Shown here in pieces: positions 37,347 through 47,772 of a DNA stretch of 64,000 nucleotides. The position numbers and the translations under genes are program-made. This DNA is from Streptomyces sp. NBC_01431 (GTDB taxonomy: Bacteria; Actinomycetota; Actinomycetes; Streptomycetales; Streptomycetaceae): positions 434,001-498,000 of the forward strand of contig NZ_CP109497.1 in the NCBI RefSeq assembly GCF_036231355.1, given 5' to 3'. Every line of letters starts with the position of its first letter. The first letter of the stretch is position 1. The notes under the pieces are model-generated. The model made no database searches and had not been told where the DNA came from. It was given only the letters and a program-made list of their open reading frames with translations.

Positions 37347-38678
37347 GTGGAATCAGTGGATCACAAGAAGCGTCTGTGCCTGGTGGGAGCGAGGGGGGCC
37401 TTTCTGCGCGAGGCGCTCTCGCTGGGCGTCGAGATTCTGGCCGTGCAGACCCCGGAGGAGTACCGGGGCCTGCCGGCCGATCTCGCGGCCGAGGTGACCT
37501 CGCTCGTCCTGGACTACCAGGACACCGACCGACTCGTGGAGCTGGTCTCCGCGCTGCACGCGGTTCGGCCGCTGGACGCCGTGGTGACCGTCTTCGAAGA
37601 GGCGCTGCTGCCCGTGGCCCGGCTGGTGGACGCCCTCGGGCTGCCGGGCGTCCCGCACGCGACGGTGACGCTGCTCACCGACAAGTGGGCGATGCGCCGA
37701 CACCTGCGCGAGGCGGGGGTCAGCTCGGTCCTCGCGGAGCTGGGCACCGGCCGCGCGGATCTCGCCGCCTTCGGCGGCATGGCCGGATACCCGTTCATCG
37801 CCAAGCCGGTTGCCGGTTCCGCGAGCCTGGGAATCTTCAAGGTGGAGTCGGCGGACGACATCGACCGGGTCCACGAGGGTCTCACCGCCGTCGGTCTCGG
37901 TACGTTCCTCATGGAGGAATTCCTTGAGGGCCCCGAGATCAGCGTCGACGGACTTTCCTTCCACGGCCGCTATGTCCCGGTGGCGATCTGCGACAAGATT
38001 CTCGGTCCGGATTTCGTCGAATTTGGTCACTGTTTGCCCGCACGGCTCTCCCCGGAGACCGAGCAGGAAGTCGTCGAACTGGTCGCGGAATTCCTCGACT
38101 GCGTCGGTCTGGCCGAGGGGCTCTCCCACGTCGAGGTCAAACTGACGCCGGCCGGACCGCGCATCGTCGAGGGGCACAACCGGCGCGGCGGCGACCGTCT
38201 CAACACCATGGCCGAGTCCGTCTACGGCTTCAGCCTGGAGCGCACGGCCCTCGAATTGGCGCTGGGCGTCATGCCCGAACGGCACGCCCGCCCCGAGGCG
38301 AAGGGCGCCTCTTCCGTCTGCTTCTTCGCGGCCGAGCGCGGTGTGGTGAAGGAGGTCACCGGCGCCGAGGAGGTCCGCGCCCACGCGCAGGTGCTCGAAC
38401 TGCACATCAACTTCCCCGCAGGGCAGGAGGTTCCACCGCTGCGCTGGTCCCTGGACCGGGCCGGATACGTCGTCGTGCACGCCGACACCGCCGACGCGGC
38501 GGAGGCCCTCGCCAGGGATCTGGCGGGCCGGATCGCCTTCGCCGTCGAGCCGAAGGACTTCGACACGTCGGCCGAGCGGGACGACCTGCGGGCGCTGGTC
38601 GGCGAGATCGACCAGTCGAACCGGCTGGGTTACGCCCGCCCCGCGGCGGACGCGGCACAGGAGCGGCACCCGGCATGA
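37347..38678 (+). CDS. ATP-grasp ligase
   Basis: 443 residues from a GTG. N-terminal KKRLCLVGARGAFLREALSL, then TDKWAMRRHLREAG, YPFIAKPVAGSASLGIFKVE (ATP-binding Lys), MEEFLEGPEISVDGLSFHG, and HVEVKLTPAGPRIVEGHNRR (magnesium Glu and Asn). This is the BacD/DdaF-like amino-acid ligase group: an acyl phosphate is made from a carboxylate and coupled to an amine. It could attach an extra residue to the NRPS product or make a dipeptide precursor. Its stop overlaps the NRPS ATG (ATGA), so expression is coupled. Confidence 0.88.
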   Translation: MESVDHKKRLCLVGARGAFLREALSLGVEILAVQTPEEYRGLPADLAAEVTSLVLDYQDTDRLVELVSALHAVRPLDAVVTVFEEALLPVARLVDALGLPGVPHATVTLLTDKWAMRRHLREAGVSSVLAELGTGRADLAAFGGMAGYPFIAKPVAGSASLGIFKVESADDIDRVHEGLTAVGLGTFLMEEFLEGPEISVDGLSFHGRYVPVAICDKILGPDFVEFGHCLPARLSPETEQEVVELVAEFLDCVGLAEGLSHVEVKLTPAGPRIVEGHNRRGGDRLNTMAESVYGFSLERTALELALGVMPERHARPEAKGASSVCFFAAERGVVKEVTGAEEVRAHAQVLELHINFPAGQEVPPLRWSLDRAGYVVVHADTADAAEALARDLAGRIAFAVEPKDFDTSAERDDLRALVGEIDQSNRLGYARPAADAAQERHPA

Positions 38679-41600
38679 GCGACGGCATGCCGACGACCCT
38701 TGACGGGCTCGTGACCCTGCAGTGCGCGCGCACCCCCGACGCGGTGGCCGTGGTGTGCGACGAGGCCTCACTGACCTACGCCGAGCTGGACCGCCGGGCG
38801 GCCGCGGTGGCAGCGGTGCTGCGTGCCCGTGGGGCCGGGCCCGATTCGGTCGTCGCGCTGTGCCTGCCCCGCTCGACCGACCTGGCGGTCGCCGTGCTCG
38901 CGGTGGTGCGGGCCGGCGCCGCGTATCTGCCGCTGGCCGTGGACGACCCCGGCGACCGGCTGAGGCTGCTGGTGCGCGACTCCCGCGCGGTGGCGGTCCT
39001 CGCCTGTGCCGAGACGGCCGGGACGGCCGACCCGTGGGGCGTCCCGGTGCTCGACATCGCCGACTGCCCCGCCGCGCCCGTCGGCCCGGTGCCGGTCACG
39101 GCGGGCGAACGGAACCTCGCCTACGTCCTGTACACCTCGGGATCGACGGGGCTGCCCAAGGGCGTGCTCACCGAGCACGCGGCGATCCGCAACCGTCTGG
39201 AGTGGATGCAGCGGGCCCTGCCGATCGGCCCGGGGGACACGGTTCTGCAGAAGACCCCGTACACGTTCGACGTGTCTGTCTGGGAGTTCTTCTGGCCGCT
39301 GATGACCGGAGCCCGGCTGGCCTTCGTCCGCCCCGGCGGCCACCGTGACCCGCGCTGCCTGCTGCGCGCGATCCACGACAACTCGGTGACGGTGCTGCAC
39401 TTCGTGCCGAGCATGCTGGAGGAGTTCCTGCATGAGGTGCCGCACGCGCACACGGCATCGGTGCGGCGGGTGCTGGTGAGCGGCGAGGAGCTCAAACTCG
39501 CCACCCAGCAGCGGTTCTTCGAGCGGCTGCCCGGCGTGGAACTGCACAACCTCTACGGGCCCACCGAGGCCGCGATCGACGTCACGCACTGGCGCTGCGA
39601 TCCGCTCCAGCGGACCGGCCGGGTGCCCATCGGGCACGCCATCGACGGTGTGCCGCTGTACGTCGTCGACTCCGAGCTGCGGCCTGTGGCACCCGGCGGG
39701 ACCGGCGAGCTGTACATCGGCGGTGTCGCCGTGGCCCGCGGGTACCTCAACCGGCCCGAGGCCGATCGGGCGGCCTTCGTGCCGGACCCGTTCCGGCCCG
39801 GGGCCCGCATGTACCGCACGGGCGATCTGGCGTCCGTACGTCCCGACGGGGCCCTGGACTACCACGGCCGGATCGACCACCAGGTCAAGCTGGGAGGAGT
39901 GCGCATCGAGGCCGGGGAGGTGGAGAGCGCCCTGGAGCGGCTCGACCCGGTGGACCAGGCGGTCGTGGGACTGAGCCCCGGCGCCGACGGACAGCCCCGG
40001 CTCGTGGCCTGGGTCACCGGCCGCTTCACCGATGCGGACGCCCCCGCGGTGCGGGCCGCGCTCTCCCGGACACTGCCCGCCGCCTACCTGCCCAGCGCGT
40101 TCGTCGCCGTCGGTGAGTTCCCGTTGAGCCGACACGGCAAGGTCGATCGCGGGGCACTGCCCCGGCCCCCGTACGAGGCGGATCCGGCGGGAGCGCCCGA
40201 CGACGCCGGATGCGACCACGCGGACGGCGCCGCGGGCACGGTGGCGGACCGGCTGCGTCACCTGTGGCGGACCGTGCTGGGCTGCGACCCGGACACCCAC
40301 GGCTTCTTCCAGGGGGGCGGCACCTCCCTGACGGCGGTGCGGCTGGTCTCGGCCGCGCGGCGGGAGTTCGACGTCGAGCTCGACATCAGCGACTTCCTCG
40401 CCCAGGCCGAATTCGGCCTCCTGCTGAACGCCGTGACCAAGGCGCAGGCGTCCGGCGCCGTCGGGCGCGCCCGCATCGAGCGCGTACCGCGGGACGGCCA
40501 ACTGGCGCTTTCGTCCGCGCAGTTGCGCATGTGGCTGCTGCAACGCGCCGACCCCAACGACATCACGATGAACATCCACGGCGGGCTGCGCCTGACCGGC
40601 CCGCTCGGCCACGACACGGTGGTGCGTGTCGTCGGCCGGCTGCTGGAGCGCCACGAGGTGCTGCGCACCTCGTTCCCCGACTTCGACGGTCGGCCCGTCC
40701 CCGTGGTGGACGACCGGGTCCGCGTCGAGGTGCCCCTGGTGGACCGCCGGGGGCTCGCGGCGGACCAACGCGCCGCGGCCGCGGACGAGATGTGCCGCGC
40801 CGTCGGCGCCGAACCCTTCGACCTGGCCGCGGGGCCGCTGGTGCGCCCGGTGCTTGTCGCGTTCGACGACGACGACCACTTCCTCGTGCTGACGCTGCAT
40901 CACATCGTGACCGACGGCTGGTCGTGGTCGGTCATCGCCGAGGACTTCTGCGCCCTGTGGGCCGCCGAGACCGGCGCGGCCCCGGCTCCGCCGGACCCGC
41001 TCGCCGTCCAGTACGCCGACTACGCGGCGTGGGAAACGCGACAGGAGCCGGATCCGGCCGCGCTCGGCTACTGGGCCGAGGAGCTGAACGACCTGCCGCC
41101 GCTGCCGGGCCTGGCCGGGGCCCGCGAGCGCCCGCGCACGCTGAGCCTGGCCGCGGCGACGGTGGACGTGTCGTGGCCGCAGAACTTCGCCGCACGGCTT
41201 GCCGCGTTCTGCGCGCGGCACGGGACGACGGCCTTCAGCGTGCTGCTGGCCGGATACGCGGCCCTGCTCGGACGGCTGTCCCAGCAGGAGGACCTGATCG
41301 TCGCGGCCCCGCTGGCGAACCGCACCGACGTGGACGTCGAGCCGCTGGTGGGCTGCTTCATCAACACCCTGCCGCTGCGGATCCGTCCGGACGAGGACGT
41401 GACGTTCCTGGCCCTCGTGCGACAGGCGGCGGCCGTCGCCGCGGCCGCACAGACGCACGGTGCCCTGCCGGTTGAGCGCATGCACACGCCCTCGGCCGCC
41501 GAGCGCACGGCGCCCGGCCTGTCGCCGCTGCTCCAGGCGCTGCTGGTGGTGCAGAACACCCCGGCGTGGCGGGCCGAGCGGGCAGGGCTGCGGGCCGAGG

Positions 41601-41818
41601 TCGTCGAACTGCCCAGCCCGCGCACGCACTACGCGCTGAAGCTGGAGGTCCGCTCGCTCGAAGCTCCGCTGCCCACCCGGCTCGTCCACGCCCGCGACGT
41701 GCTCGGAGCGGAGCAGGCGGCCACCTTCGCGGCCCAACTGGCCGGCTTGCTGGACCAGGCCCTCGCCGACCCGGAGGCGTACGTCTACGACTACTCGCTG
41801 CTGAGCACCCTGCGCTGA
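38675..41818 (+). CDS. Nonribosomal peptide synthetase, A(Ser)-PCP-C
   Basis: 1047 residues. Adenylation domain 5-500: A3 LYTSGSTGLPKG near 152, A4 FDVSVWEFFWPLMTG, A5 LYGPTEAAIDVTHW, A7 YRTGDLASV, A10 SRHGKVDRGALP. PCP 525-590: FFQGGGTSLTAV with the phosphopantetheine Ser near 550. Condensation domain 610-1045: HHIVTDGWSW near 742. Aligning A4-A5 to PheA by eye gives the pocket D-V-W-H-L-S-L-I-D-K, which is the textbook serine code. As it starts with A and lacks a C before it, this is the loading module, donating serine through its own C domain to the next synthetase. Confidence 0.93.
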   Translation: MSDGMPTTLDGLVTLQCARTPDAVAVVCDEASLTYAELDRRAAAVAAVLRARGAGPDSVVALCLPRSTDLAVAVLAVVRAGAAYLPLAVDDPGDRLRLLVRDSRAVAVLACAETAGTADPWGVPVLDIADCPAAPVGPVPVTAGERNLAYVLYTSGSTGLPKGVLTEHAAIRNRLEWMQRALPIGPGDTVLQKTPYTFDVSVWEFFWPLMTGARLAFVRPGGHRDPRCLLRAIHDNSVTVLHFVPSMLEEFLHEVPHAHTASVRRVLVSGEELKLATQQRFFERLPGVELHNLYGPTEAAIDVTHWRCDPLQRTGRVPIGHAIDGVPLYVVDSELRPVAPGGTGELYIGGVAVARGYLNRPEADRAAFVPDPFRPGARMYRTGDLASVRPDGALDYHGRIDHQVKLGGVRIEAGEVESALERLDPVDQAVVGLSPGADGQPRLVAWVTGRFTDADAPAVRAALSRTLPAAYLPSAFVAVGEFPLSRHGKVDRGALPRPPYEADPAGAPDDAGCDHADGAAGTVADRLRHLWRTVLGCDPDTHGFFQGGGTSLTAVRLVSAARREFDVELDISDFLAQAEFGLLLNAVTKAQASGAVGRARIERVPRDGQLALSSAQLRMWLLQRADPNDITMNIHGGLRLTGPLGHDTVVRVVGRLLERHEVLRTSFPDFDGRPVPVVDDRVRVEVPLVDRRGLAADQRAAAADEMCRAVGAEPFDLAAGPLVRPVLVAFDDDDHFLVLTLHHIVTDGWSWSVIAEDFCALWAAETGAAPAPPDPLAVQYADYAAWETRQEPDPAALGYWAEELNDLPPLPGLAGARERPRTLSLAAATVDVSWPQNFAARLAAFCARHGTTAFSVLLAGYAALLGRLSQQEDLIVAAPLANRTDVDVEPLVGCFINTLPLRIRPDEDVTFLALVRQAAAVAAAAQTHGALPVERMHTPSAAERTAPGLSPLLQALLVVQNTPAWRAERAGLRAEVVELPSPRTHYALKLEVRSLEAPLPTRLVHARDVLGAEQAATFAAQLAGLLDQALADPEAYVYDYSLLSTLR

Positions 41819-41861
41819 CCCGCGACTCCCCACCCGTGATCGAAATGGAGAAAGCCGCGCC

Positions 41862-44800
41862 ATGAGTGGCACCAACACCGACAACCGCACGTGGGTGGGC
41901 ACGACCACGCCGCCCACCCCGGCCGAGGCCGGGAGCCCGCTCACCGCCCCCGTACCGCCGCCCGTCACCGAGCTCATCGAGCGGCAGGCGGCCGAGCATC
42001 CCACCCGGGTGGCGCTGCGCCGCGGCGAGCGCAGCTGGGACTACGCGACGCTCGCCGCGACAGCACGACGGGTTGCCACCGGCCTGCTGGGCGAGGGGAT
42101 CTCTCCCGGCCAGGTGGTTGCCGTGCACGGCGGCCGCAGCTTCGAGACCATGGCCGCCGTACTGGGCGTGATGCGAGCACGCGCCGTCGTGTTGCTGCTG
42201 GACGCGGCGCTGCCCACGGGCCGGGCCAGCGACCTGCTCACCGCGTCGGGCGCCGAGCTGATCGTCGCCACCGGCGACGAGGCCGCGCTCGCGCCGGAGC
42301 GGACGCGCGCTTTCGCGGCGCTCGCGTACGGCCCCGAGGGCGCGCTTCCCGCGCTCGACGCTCAGGACGCCGCCTATGTGTTCTTCACGTCGGGCACCAC
42401 CGGACGCCCCAAGGGCGTGCTGGGCTGGCACGGTGCGCTGTCGCACTACGTGGGCTGGGAGCAGGAGGCGTTCGGGTTCGGGCCCGGAGACCGGGTGGGC
42501 CAGGTCGCGGCCTCGCTGTCGTTCGACGCGGCGCTGCGCGACATCTTCCTCGCGCTGACCTGCGGGGCCACGCTGGTCCTGCCGGACTCGGACCGGCCCT
42601 ACGAGGATCCGGCGGGCATGCTGCGCTGGTTCGACCGACAGGGCGTGACGATCGTTCACACCGTGCCGAGCGTGCTGGCGTCGTGGTTGCACGCGGCGCC
42701 GCAGGAGGCGGCCCGGTTCGCCACCGTGCGGCTGCTGTGTTTGGCGGGCGAACCGTTGCAGGGCGCGCTGGTGCGCCGCTGGCGCGAGCAGTTCCCGCAG
42801 TTCGCCGGCCGGGTGCTCAATCTGTACGGCACCACCGAGGGAACCATCCTGCAGTCCTGCCAGGAAGTCCCCGAGCAGGTGCCGGACGGCATCCTGGCGG
42901 TGGGCGGCCCCATCGCCGACACACAACTGCTCGTCCTGAACCGGCGCGGCGCCCTGTGCGGAGTGGGTGAGCCGGGCGAGGTCGTGGTGCGTACGCCGTT
43001 CCTGACCCGTGGCTACCTCGACGGTGACGAGACGTCGGACGCGTTCAGCACGAACCCGTTCACCGACGACCCCACCGACCGGGTCTACCGAACCGGCGAC
43101 GTGGGCCGCTGGTCGGTCGACGGCACGCTGGCCATCAGCGGCCGGGTCGACGACCAGGTCAAGATCCGCGGCGTGCGGATCCAGCCGGTCGAGGTGGCGG
43201 CGGTGCTCAGCGGGCACGCGAGCGTGCGCGAAGCCGTGGTGATCGTCCGGCACGACGCGGAGCAACGGCCGCACCTGCACGCCTATGTGGTGCCGGCGGG
43301 TGCCGTGACGGCCGCGTGGCGCCAGGAACTGCGCGATCTGGTGGCCGCCCGGCTGTCGACGGCGGCCGTTCCCTCCCAGCTGATCGAACTGGCGGTGCTG
43401 CCGCTGTCCTCCAACGGCAAGGTGGACCGCGCCGCGCTGCCGGAGGTGCGCGAGGCGGGTGCCGAGGAGGCCGCACCGGCGCAGCGTCCCGTGGGCCGCG
43501 ACGAGCAGCGCCTGGCCGCGCTGTGGGCGGAGATCCTCGGCCTGCCGGTGGCGGCCGTCGCCCGCGACACTCACTTCTTCGACCTCGGCGGTGATTCGCT
43601 GAGCATGGTCCGCGTACTGTCACGGGTGCGGCGGCAACTGGGCGCGGACATCGGAATGCAGGAGTTCTTCCGGCACCCCACTGTGGCCCAACTCGCCGCA
43701 CTCATCGAGCAGTTCACCGAGGGCGGTGCGCGCAAGGCTGCGGCCATCGAGCGCCGGACGGACGCCGGACCGCTGCCGTTGTCGCACGAGCAGGAGGGCC
43801 TGTGGTTCCTGCACCAGCTGGTGCAGGACAGCTTCGCGTACAACATGGCGGGCGCCTTCGAGCTGCCGCTGGACACCGAGGTCTCCCGCGTCGAGAAGGC
43901 GCTGACGGAGGTGCTCGGCCTGCACGAGTCGCTGCGCACCGTGTTCCGCGCGGACGGCGACCGGCCGGTGCAGGTGGTCACGGACCGGACCGCGCCCGAC
44001 CTGCGTGAGCTGCCCGCCGCCGCCGGCCGCGCGGCGGCCCTCGCGGCCCTGGCGGCCGAGGCCGCACTTCCCTTCGACCTGGAGGCCGGACCGCTGCTGC
44101 GCGCCCGCCTGGTGCGCACCCCGCGGGAGCTGGTGCTCGGCCTTGTCATCCATCACATCGTCTGCGACGGCTGGTCCTGGGAGATCATCGCTGCCGACCT
44201 CGACGCGGCCCTGGCCGGCCGGCCCCCCGCACCCGACGGGCCTGCGGCCCTGCAGTACGCCGACTTCGCCCGCTGGCAGCGCGAGCAGACCGACGACGCG
44301 GTGCTCGCGCGGGCCCTCGACTTCTGGACCGACCGGCTGCGGGACGCCCCGCAGCTGGAACTGCCGACCGACCGGCCCCGCTCCGCCGCCACCCAGCGCG
44401 GAACGATCCACCGCTTCCCCGTCCCCGCCGCCACGGCCGCGCGGTTGGACCGCTTCTGCCGCGAGCGGGGCGTGACCCGTTACCAGGCGATGCTGGCCGC
44501 CTTCGGACTGCTGCTTTCGCGCACCGCGCACCAGGACGACGTGGTCGTCGGCGTCGACAGCGCGGGGCGCGACCGGCTCGAACTGGAGCAGACGGTCGGG
44601 TTCTTCGTACGCACCCACGCGGTCCGCATGGACTTCGCGGGGTCACCCGGTTTCGCCGACGCGGTGCGCGGCGTGCACGACACCCTGCTCGCCTCCTACG
44701 AACACCAGGAACTGCCGTTCCCGCGGATCGTCGAGGCGCTGCGCCCGGACCGGGACAGCGGCCGGACCCCGCTGTTCCAGGCGATGTTCCGGATGCCGCC

Positions 44801-47666
44801 CGCGGACGTGCCCACGGGACCGCTGTCGATGCTGCGGCCCGTCGACCTCGAAGGCACCTTCGCCACCTCCAAGTTCGACCTGACGATGGTGGTGCGCACG
44901 CTCGGCGGCGAGCTGGTGTGTGAACTGGAGTACAACACCGACCTGTTCGACTCGGAGTTCGCCGAGGGCCTCGTCGAGCGCTACACCTCACTGCTGTCCG
45001 AGGGAGTGCGCACCCCGGACGTCCCCGAGTCCCGGCTCGGCCTGCCCGCCGCAGAGGCCGCCGCTGTCGGCGACACCGCCGCTCCCGCCCCGGTGACGCG
45101 GCTGATCCGCGACCTCGCCGAGCTCCGGCCGGCCACGGTGGCCGTCCGCAACGGCGAGTACTCCTGGACGTACCAGGAGCTTCTGGCCGCGGTGGACCGG
45201 ATCGACATGGCGCTGCCCGAGCGGACGGTCGTCGCGGTGGTCGGCGACAAGAGCCCCGCTTCGGTGGCGGCCCTGATCGCCGGCATGGAGCGCGGCCGGG
45301 TGATCGTGCCCATCGACGCGGCCCTGCCCGCGGCCCGGCGTGCCCAGATGGTGGCGCGGGCAGGCGCCCAGCTCGCCGTGGTCGCCACGGCCGCGCCGCT
45401 CGACGTGGAACTCCCGGTGCCGACGGTGCGGCTGTCCGCCGACGGCACACCCGCGGCGGCCGTTGTGCCGGTGGCCCCCGCGTCGGTGCCCGAGGGCGCC
45501 GCGTACGTCTTCTTCACCTCCGGGACCACCGGTGAGCCCAAGCCCGTGCTCGGCCGCCGCGCGTCGCTCGATCATTTCGTCGCCTGGGAGCGTGCCGAGT
45601 TCGCGGTCGGCGCGGACGACCGGGTGGCCCAGCTGACGGCGTTCTCCTTCGACGCAGTCCTGCGCGACATTTTCCTCCCCCTGTCGTGCGGCGCCTCGAT
45701 TGTGCTGCCGCCCGCGGGCACCCAGGACGACGCACAGCGGCTGCTGGCCTGGCTGGAGGACGAGCGGGTGACGGTGGTGCACACCACGCCCAGCGTCCTC
45801 GGTTCGCTGCTCACCCTCGGTGGGGACGCGGGCGACATCCGCCTCGCCTCGCTGCGTCTGGTGTGCCTGGCCGGCGAGCCGCTCCAGGACACCACGGTGG
45901 CCGCCTTCCGATCCCAGTTCCCGCGCTGCGGCGCCCAGTTGGTGAACTTCTACGGGCCGACCGAGACCACCATGATCCGCAGCTTCCACAAGATCCCCGA
46001 CGCCGTCACGGCCGGCGTGCAGCCGATCGGCCGGCCGCTGCCCGACACCCGCGTCACGGTGACCGGCCGCGGGGGCCGGCCGTGCGCCCCGGGCGAGCGC
46101 GGGGAGATCGTCATCGACACCGACTTCGGCACCCTGGGCTATCTGGCTCCCGCCGGTGAGCCGGGTCGGCTGACGGTCACCGACGAGATCCACGCCGGAC
46201 ACCCGTACCGCACCGGGGACATTGCGGTCCTGCGTCACGACGGCACCATCGTGCCCCAGGGACGCAGGGACGGGACGGTCAAGATACGCGGCGTGCGCGT
46301 GCACCCCACCGAGATCGCCACCGCCGTTCTGACCTGCCCCGGAGTCCTCGCCTGCCACGTGGAAGCGGTCACCCACGACGGGGAGACCCGGCTGGTCGCC
46401 TTCTTCACCGCGCAGGACGGCGGGCCGGCCACCGTCGAGAGGCTCCGCTCCCACCTGGTCGAGCGGCTGCCCGCGCCGGTCGTCCCTGCGTTGCTCCTGG
46501 CACTGCCCGCGCTGCCGCTGCAGCCCAACGGCAAGGTCGACCGGCGCGCGTTGCTGTCGTACACGGGCACGGCGGCGGCCACCCCCTATGTCGCGCCGCG
46601 CACCGCGACGGAGCGGGCGCTCGCGCAGATCTGGTCCGACCTGCTGAAGAAGGACGACACCGGAGTCGAGTCCGACTTCTTCGAGAGCGGCGGACACTCG
46701 CTCCTGGCCACCGTGATGATCACCCGGGTGCGCAAGCAGTTCGGTGCCGGTCTGACCTTGCGTCAGGTCCTGGAACAGCCCACCATCGCCAAGCTGGCCG
46801 CGGCGATCGACGCCGCGCAAGATCCGTCGCGGTCCGAGCACAGCGGCGACCTCGTCGCGCTGTCCGACGCCGCGCAGGGCAGTCCGCTGTTCTGCGTGCA
46901 CGGCATCGGCGGCGACGTGCTGGCCTTCCGACCGCTGGCCCGGCTGCTGGCCGACGCGGTCCCGGTGTTCGCGTTCCGCGCCCAGGGCACGGACCTGGGC
47001 GAGCGGCCGCGCTCCGACATCCGGCAGATCGCCGCTGCGTACCTGTACGAGATGCGGCAGGTGCAGCCCAGCGGGCCCTATCGGATCGCGGGCTGGTCGG
47101 TGGGCGGTCTGATCGCGTACGAGATGGTGCGCCAGCTGGCCTTCGACGGCGAGCGGGTCGAACTGCTTGCGCTCATCGACTCCTACGCCCCGGGCGCCCG
47201 CGCCTATGACGGCTTCGACGCGACCCCGCAAGAGCGCGCCGCCTCGTTCGTGGCGGACCTGGCGGGCACCGGCTTCGACGGGCCCGTCCCCGACCCGGCC
47301 GACCTCACCGCGCCCACGGGCCCGGCCCGGGCACCGGCGGGCGACGGCACGGACGCCGAGCTGCGCCGCCGTTTCGGCGTCTACCTCGCGCACTCCAAGG
47401 CCGCATCGAAGTACCGGCCCGCCGCCAGGCCCGTGGAGGCCGACCTCCTTCTGCTGCTGCGCGCCCAGGAGCAGCAGCGACCGGAGGGCACCTCGCCGGC
47501 TCTCGGCTGGGAACGCCTCGTCGACGGGTCCGGCGAGCCGGGCGCGGCCGACGGCCGGCTTGAGGTCCTGCCCGTGCCCGCGGACCACTACTCCGCGCTG
47601 CGGCAGCCCGCGGTGCAGACGCTGGCGGATCGCCTCCGCACAGCCTTCTCCCGAGCCGGGCAGTGA
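41862..47666 (+). CDS. Nonribosomal peptide synthetase, A-PCP-C-A-PCP-TE
   Basis: 1934 residues. Domains by motif: A (30-530; FFTSGTTGRPKG near 174), PCP (545-615; GGDSLS, Ser near 578), C (630-1060; HHIVCDGWSW near 764), A (1075-1570; FFTSGTTGEPKP near 1217), PCP (1580-1645; GGHSLL, Ser near 1612), TE (1665-1930; GWSVGG, Ser near 1745). By-eye pocket codes are D-A-R-H-C-A-L-I-L-K and D-A-R-H-C-A-F-M-I-K: nearly the same, and unlike codes I know. Arg at the third position would suit an acidic or otherwise unusual substrate (inference). Asp235, which holds an alpha-amino group, is kept. With the upstream serine module this gives a tripeptide released by the TE. Confidence 0.93.
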   Translation: MSGTNTDNRTWVGTTTPPTPAEAGSPLTAPVPPPVTELIERQAAEHPTRVALRRGERSWDYATLAATARRVATGLLGEGISPGQVVAVHGGRSFETMAAVLGVMRARAVVLLLDAALPTGRASDLLTASGAELIVATGDEAALAPERTRAFAALAYGPEGALPALDAQDAAYVFFTSGTTGRPKGVLGWHGALSHYVGWEQEAFGFGPGDRVGQVAASLSFDAALRDIFLALTCGATLVLPDSDRPYEDPAGMLRWFDRQGVTIVHTVPSVLASWLHAAPQEAARFATVRLLCLAGEPLQGALVRRWREQFPQFAGRVLNLYGTTEGTILQSCQEVPEQVPDGILAVGGPIADTQLLVLNRRGALCGVGEPGEVVVRTPFLTRGYLDGDETSDAFSTNPFTDDPTDRVYRTGDVGRWSVDGTLAISGRVDDQVKIRGVRIQPVEVAAVLSGHASVREAVVIVRHDAEQRPHLHAYVVPAGAVTAAWRQELRDLVAARLSTAAVPSQLIELAVLPLSSNGKVDRAALPEVREAGAEEAAPAQRPVGRDEQRLAALWAEILGLPVAAVARDTHFFDLGGDSLSMVRVLSRVRRQLGADIGMQEFFRHPTVAQLAALIEQFTEGGARKAAAIERRTDAGPLPLSHEQEGLWFLHQLVQDSFAYNMAGAFELPLDTEVSRVEKALTEVLGLHESLRTVFRADGDRPVQVVTDRTAPDLRELPAAAGRAAALAALAAEAALPFDLEAGPLLRARLVRTPRELVLGLVIHHIVCDGWSWEIIAADLDAALAGRPPAPDGPAALQYADFARWQREQTDDAVLARALDFWTDRLRDAPQLELPTDRPRSAATQRGTIHRFPVPAATAARLDRFCRERGVTRYQAMLAAFGLLLSRTAHQDDVVVGVDSAGRDRLELEQTVGFFVRTHAVRMDFAGSPGFADAVRGVHDTLLASYEHQELPFPRIVEALRPDRDSGRTPLFQAMFRMPPADVPTGPLSMLRPVDLEGTFATSKFDLTMVVRTLGGELVCELEYNTDLFDSEFAEGLVERYTSLLSEGVRTPDVPESRLGLPAAEAAAVGDTAAPAPVTRLIRDLAELRPATVAVRNGEYSWTYQELLAAVDRIDMALPERTVVAVVGDKSPASVAALIAGMERGRVIVPIDAALPAARRAQMVARAGAQLAVVATAAPLDVELPVPTVRLSADGTPAAAVVPVAPASVPEGAAYVFFTSGTTGEPKPVLGRRASLDHFVAWERAEFAVGADDRVAQLTAFSFDAVLRDIFLPLSCGASIVLPPAGTQDDAQRLLAWLEDERVTVVHTTPSVLGSLLTLGGDAGDIRLASLRLVCLAGEPLQDTTVAAFRSQFPRCGAQLVNFYGPTETTMIRSFHKIPDAVTAGVQPIGRPLPDTRVTVTGRGGRPCAPGERGEIVIDTDFGTLGYLAPAGEPGRLTVTDEIHAGHPYRTGDIAVLRHDGTIVPQGRRDGTVKIRGVRVHPTEIATAVLTCPGVLACHVEAVTHDGETRLVAFFTAQDGGPATVERLRSHLVERLPAPVVPALLLALPALPLQPNGKVDRRALLSYTGTAAATPYVAPRTATERALAQIWSDLLKKDDTGVESDFFESGGHSLLATVMITRVRKQFGAGLTLRQVLEQPTIAKLAAAIDAAQDPSRSEHSGDLVALSDAAQGSPLFCVHGIGGDVLAFRPLARLLADAVPVFAFRAQGTDLGERPRSDIRQIAAAYLYEMRQVQPSGPYRIAGWSVGGLIAYEMVRQLAFDGERVELLALIDSYAPGARAYDGFDATPQERAASFVADLAGTGFDGPVPDPADLTAPTGPARAPAGDGTDAELRRRFGVYLAHSKAASKYRPAARPVEADLLLLLRAQEQQRPEGTSPALGWERLVDGSGEPGAADGRLEVLPVPADHYSALRQPAVQTLADRLRTAFSRAGQ

Positions 47667-47772
47667 CGCCCGTGCACGTACCGCAGGCCGCCACCCCCGC
47701 GACGGCCCCGGCCCTCGCGGGGCTCCGCCCGCCGAGAAGGCCCCACCGCCGTACCGCAATCGGAGGTTCCCG

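Noticed and set aside
38768..42004. 1078-codon minus-strand frame opposite the first NRPS
   Set aside because: It is the antisense of a real synthetase with all adenylation and condensation motifs, and has no motif of its own.
44988..47759. 923-codon minus-strand frame opposite the second NRPS
   Set aside because: Antisense shadow of the A-PCP-TE part; composition only.
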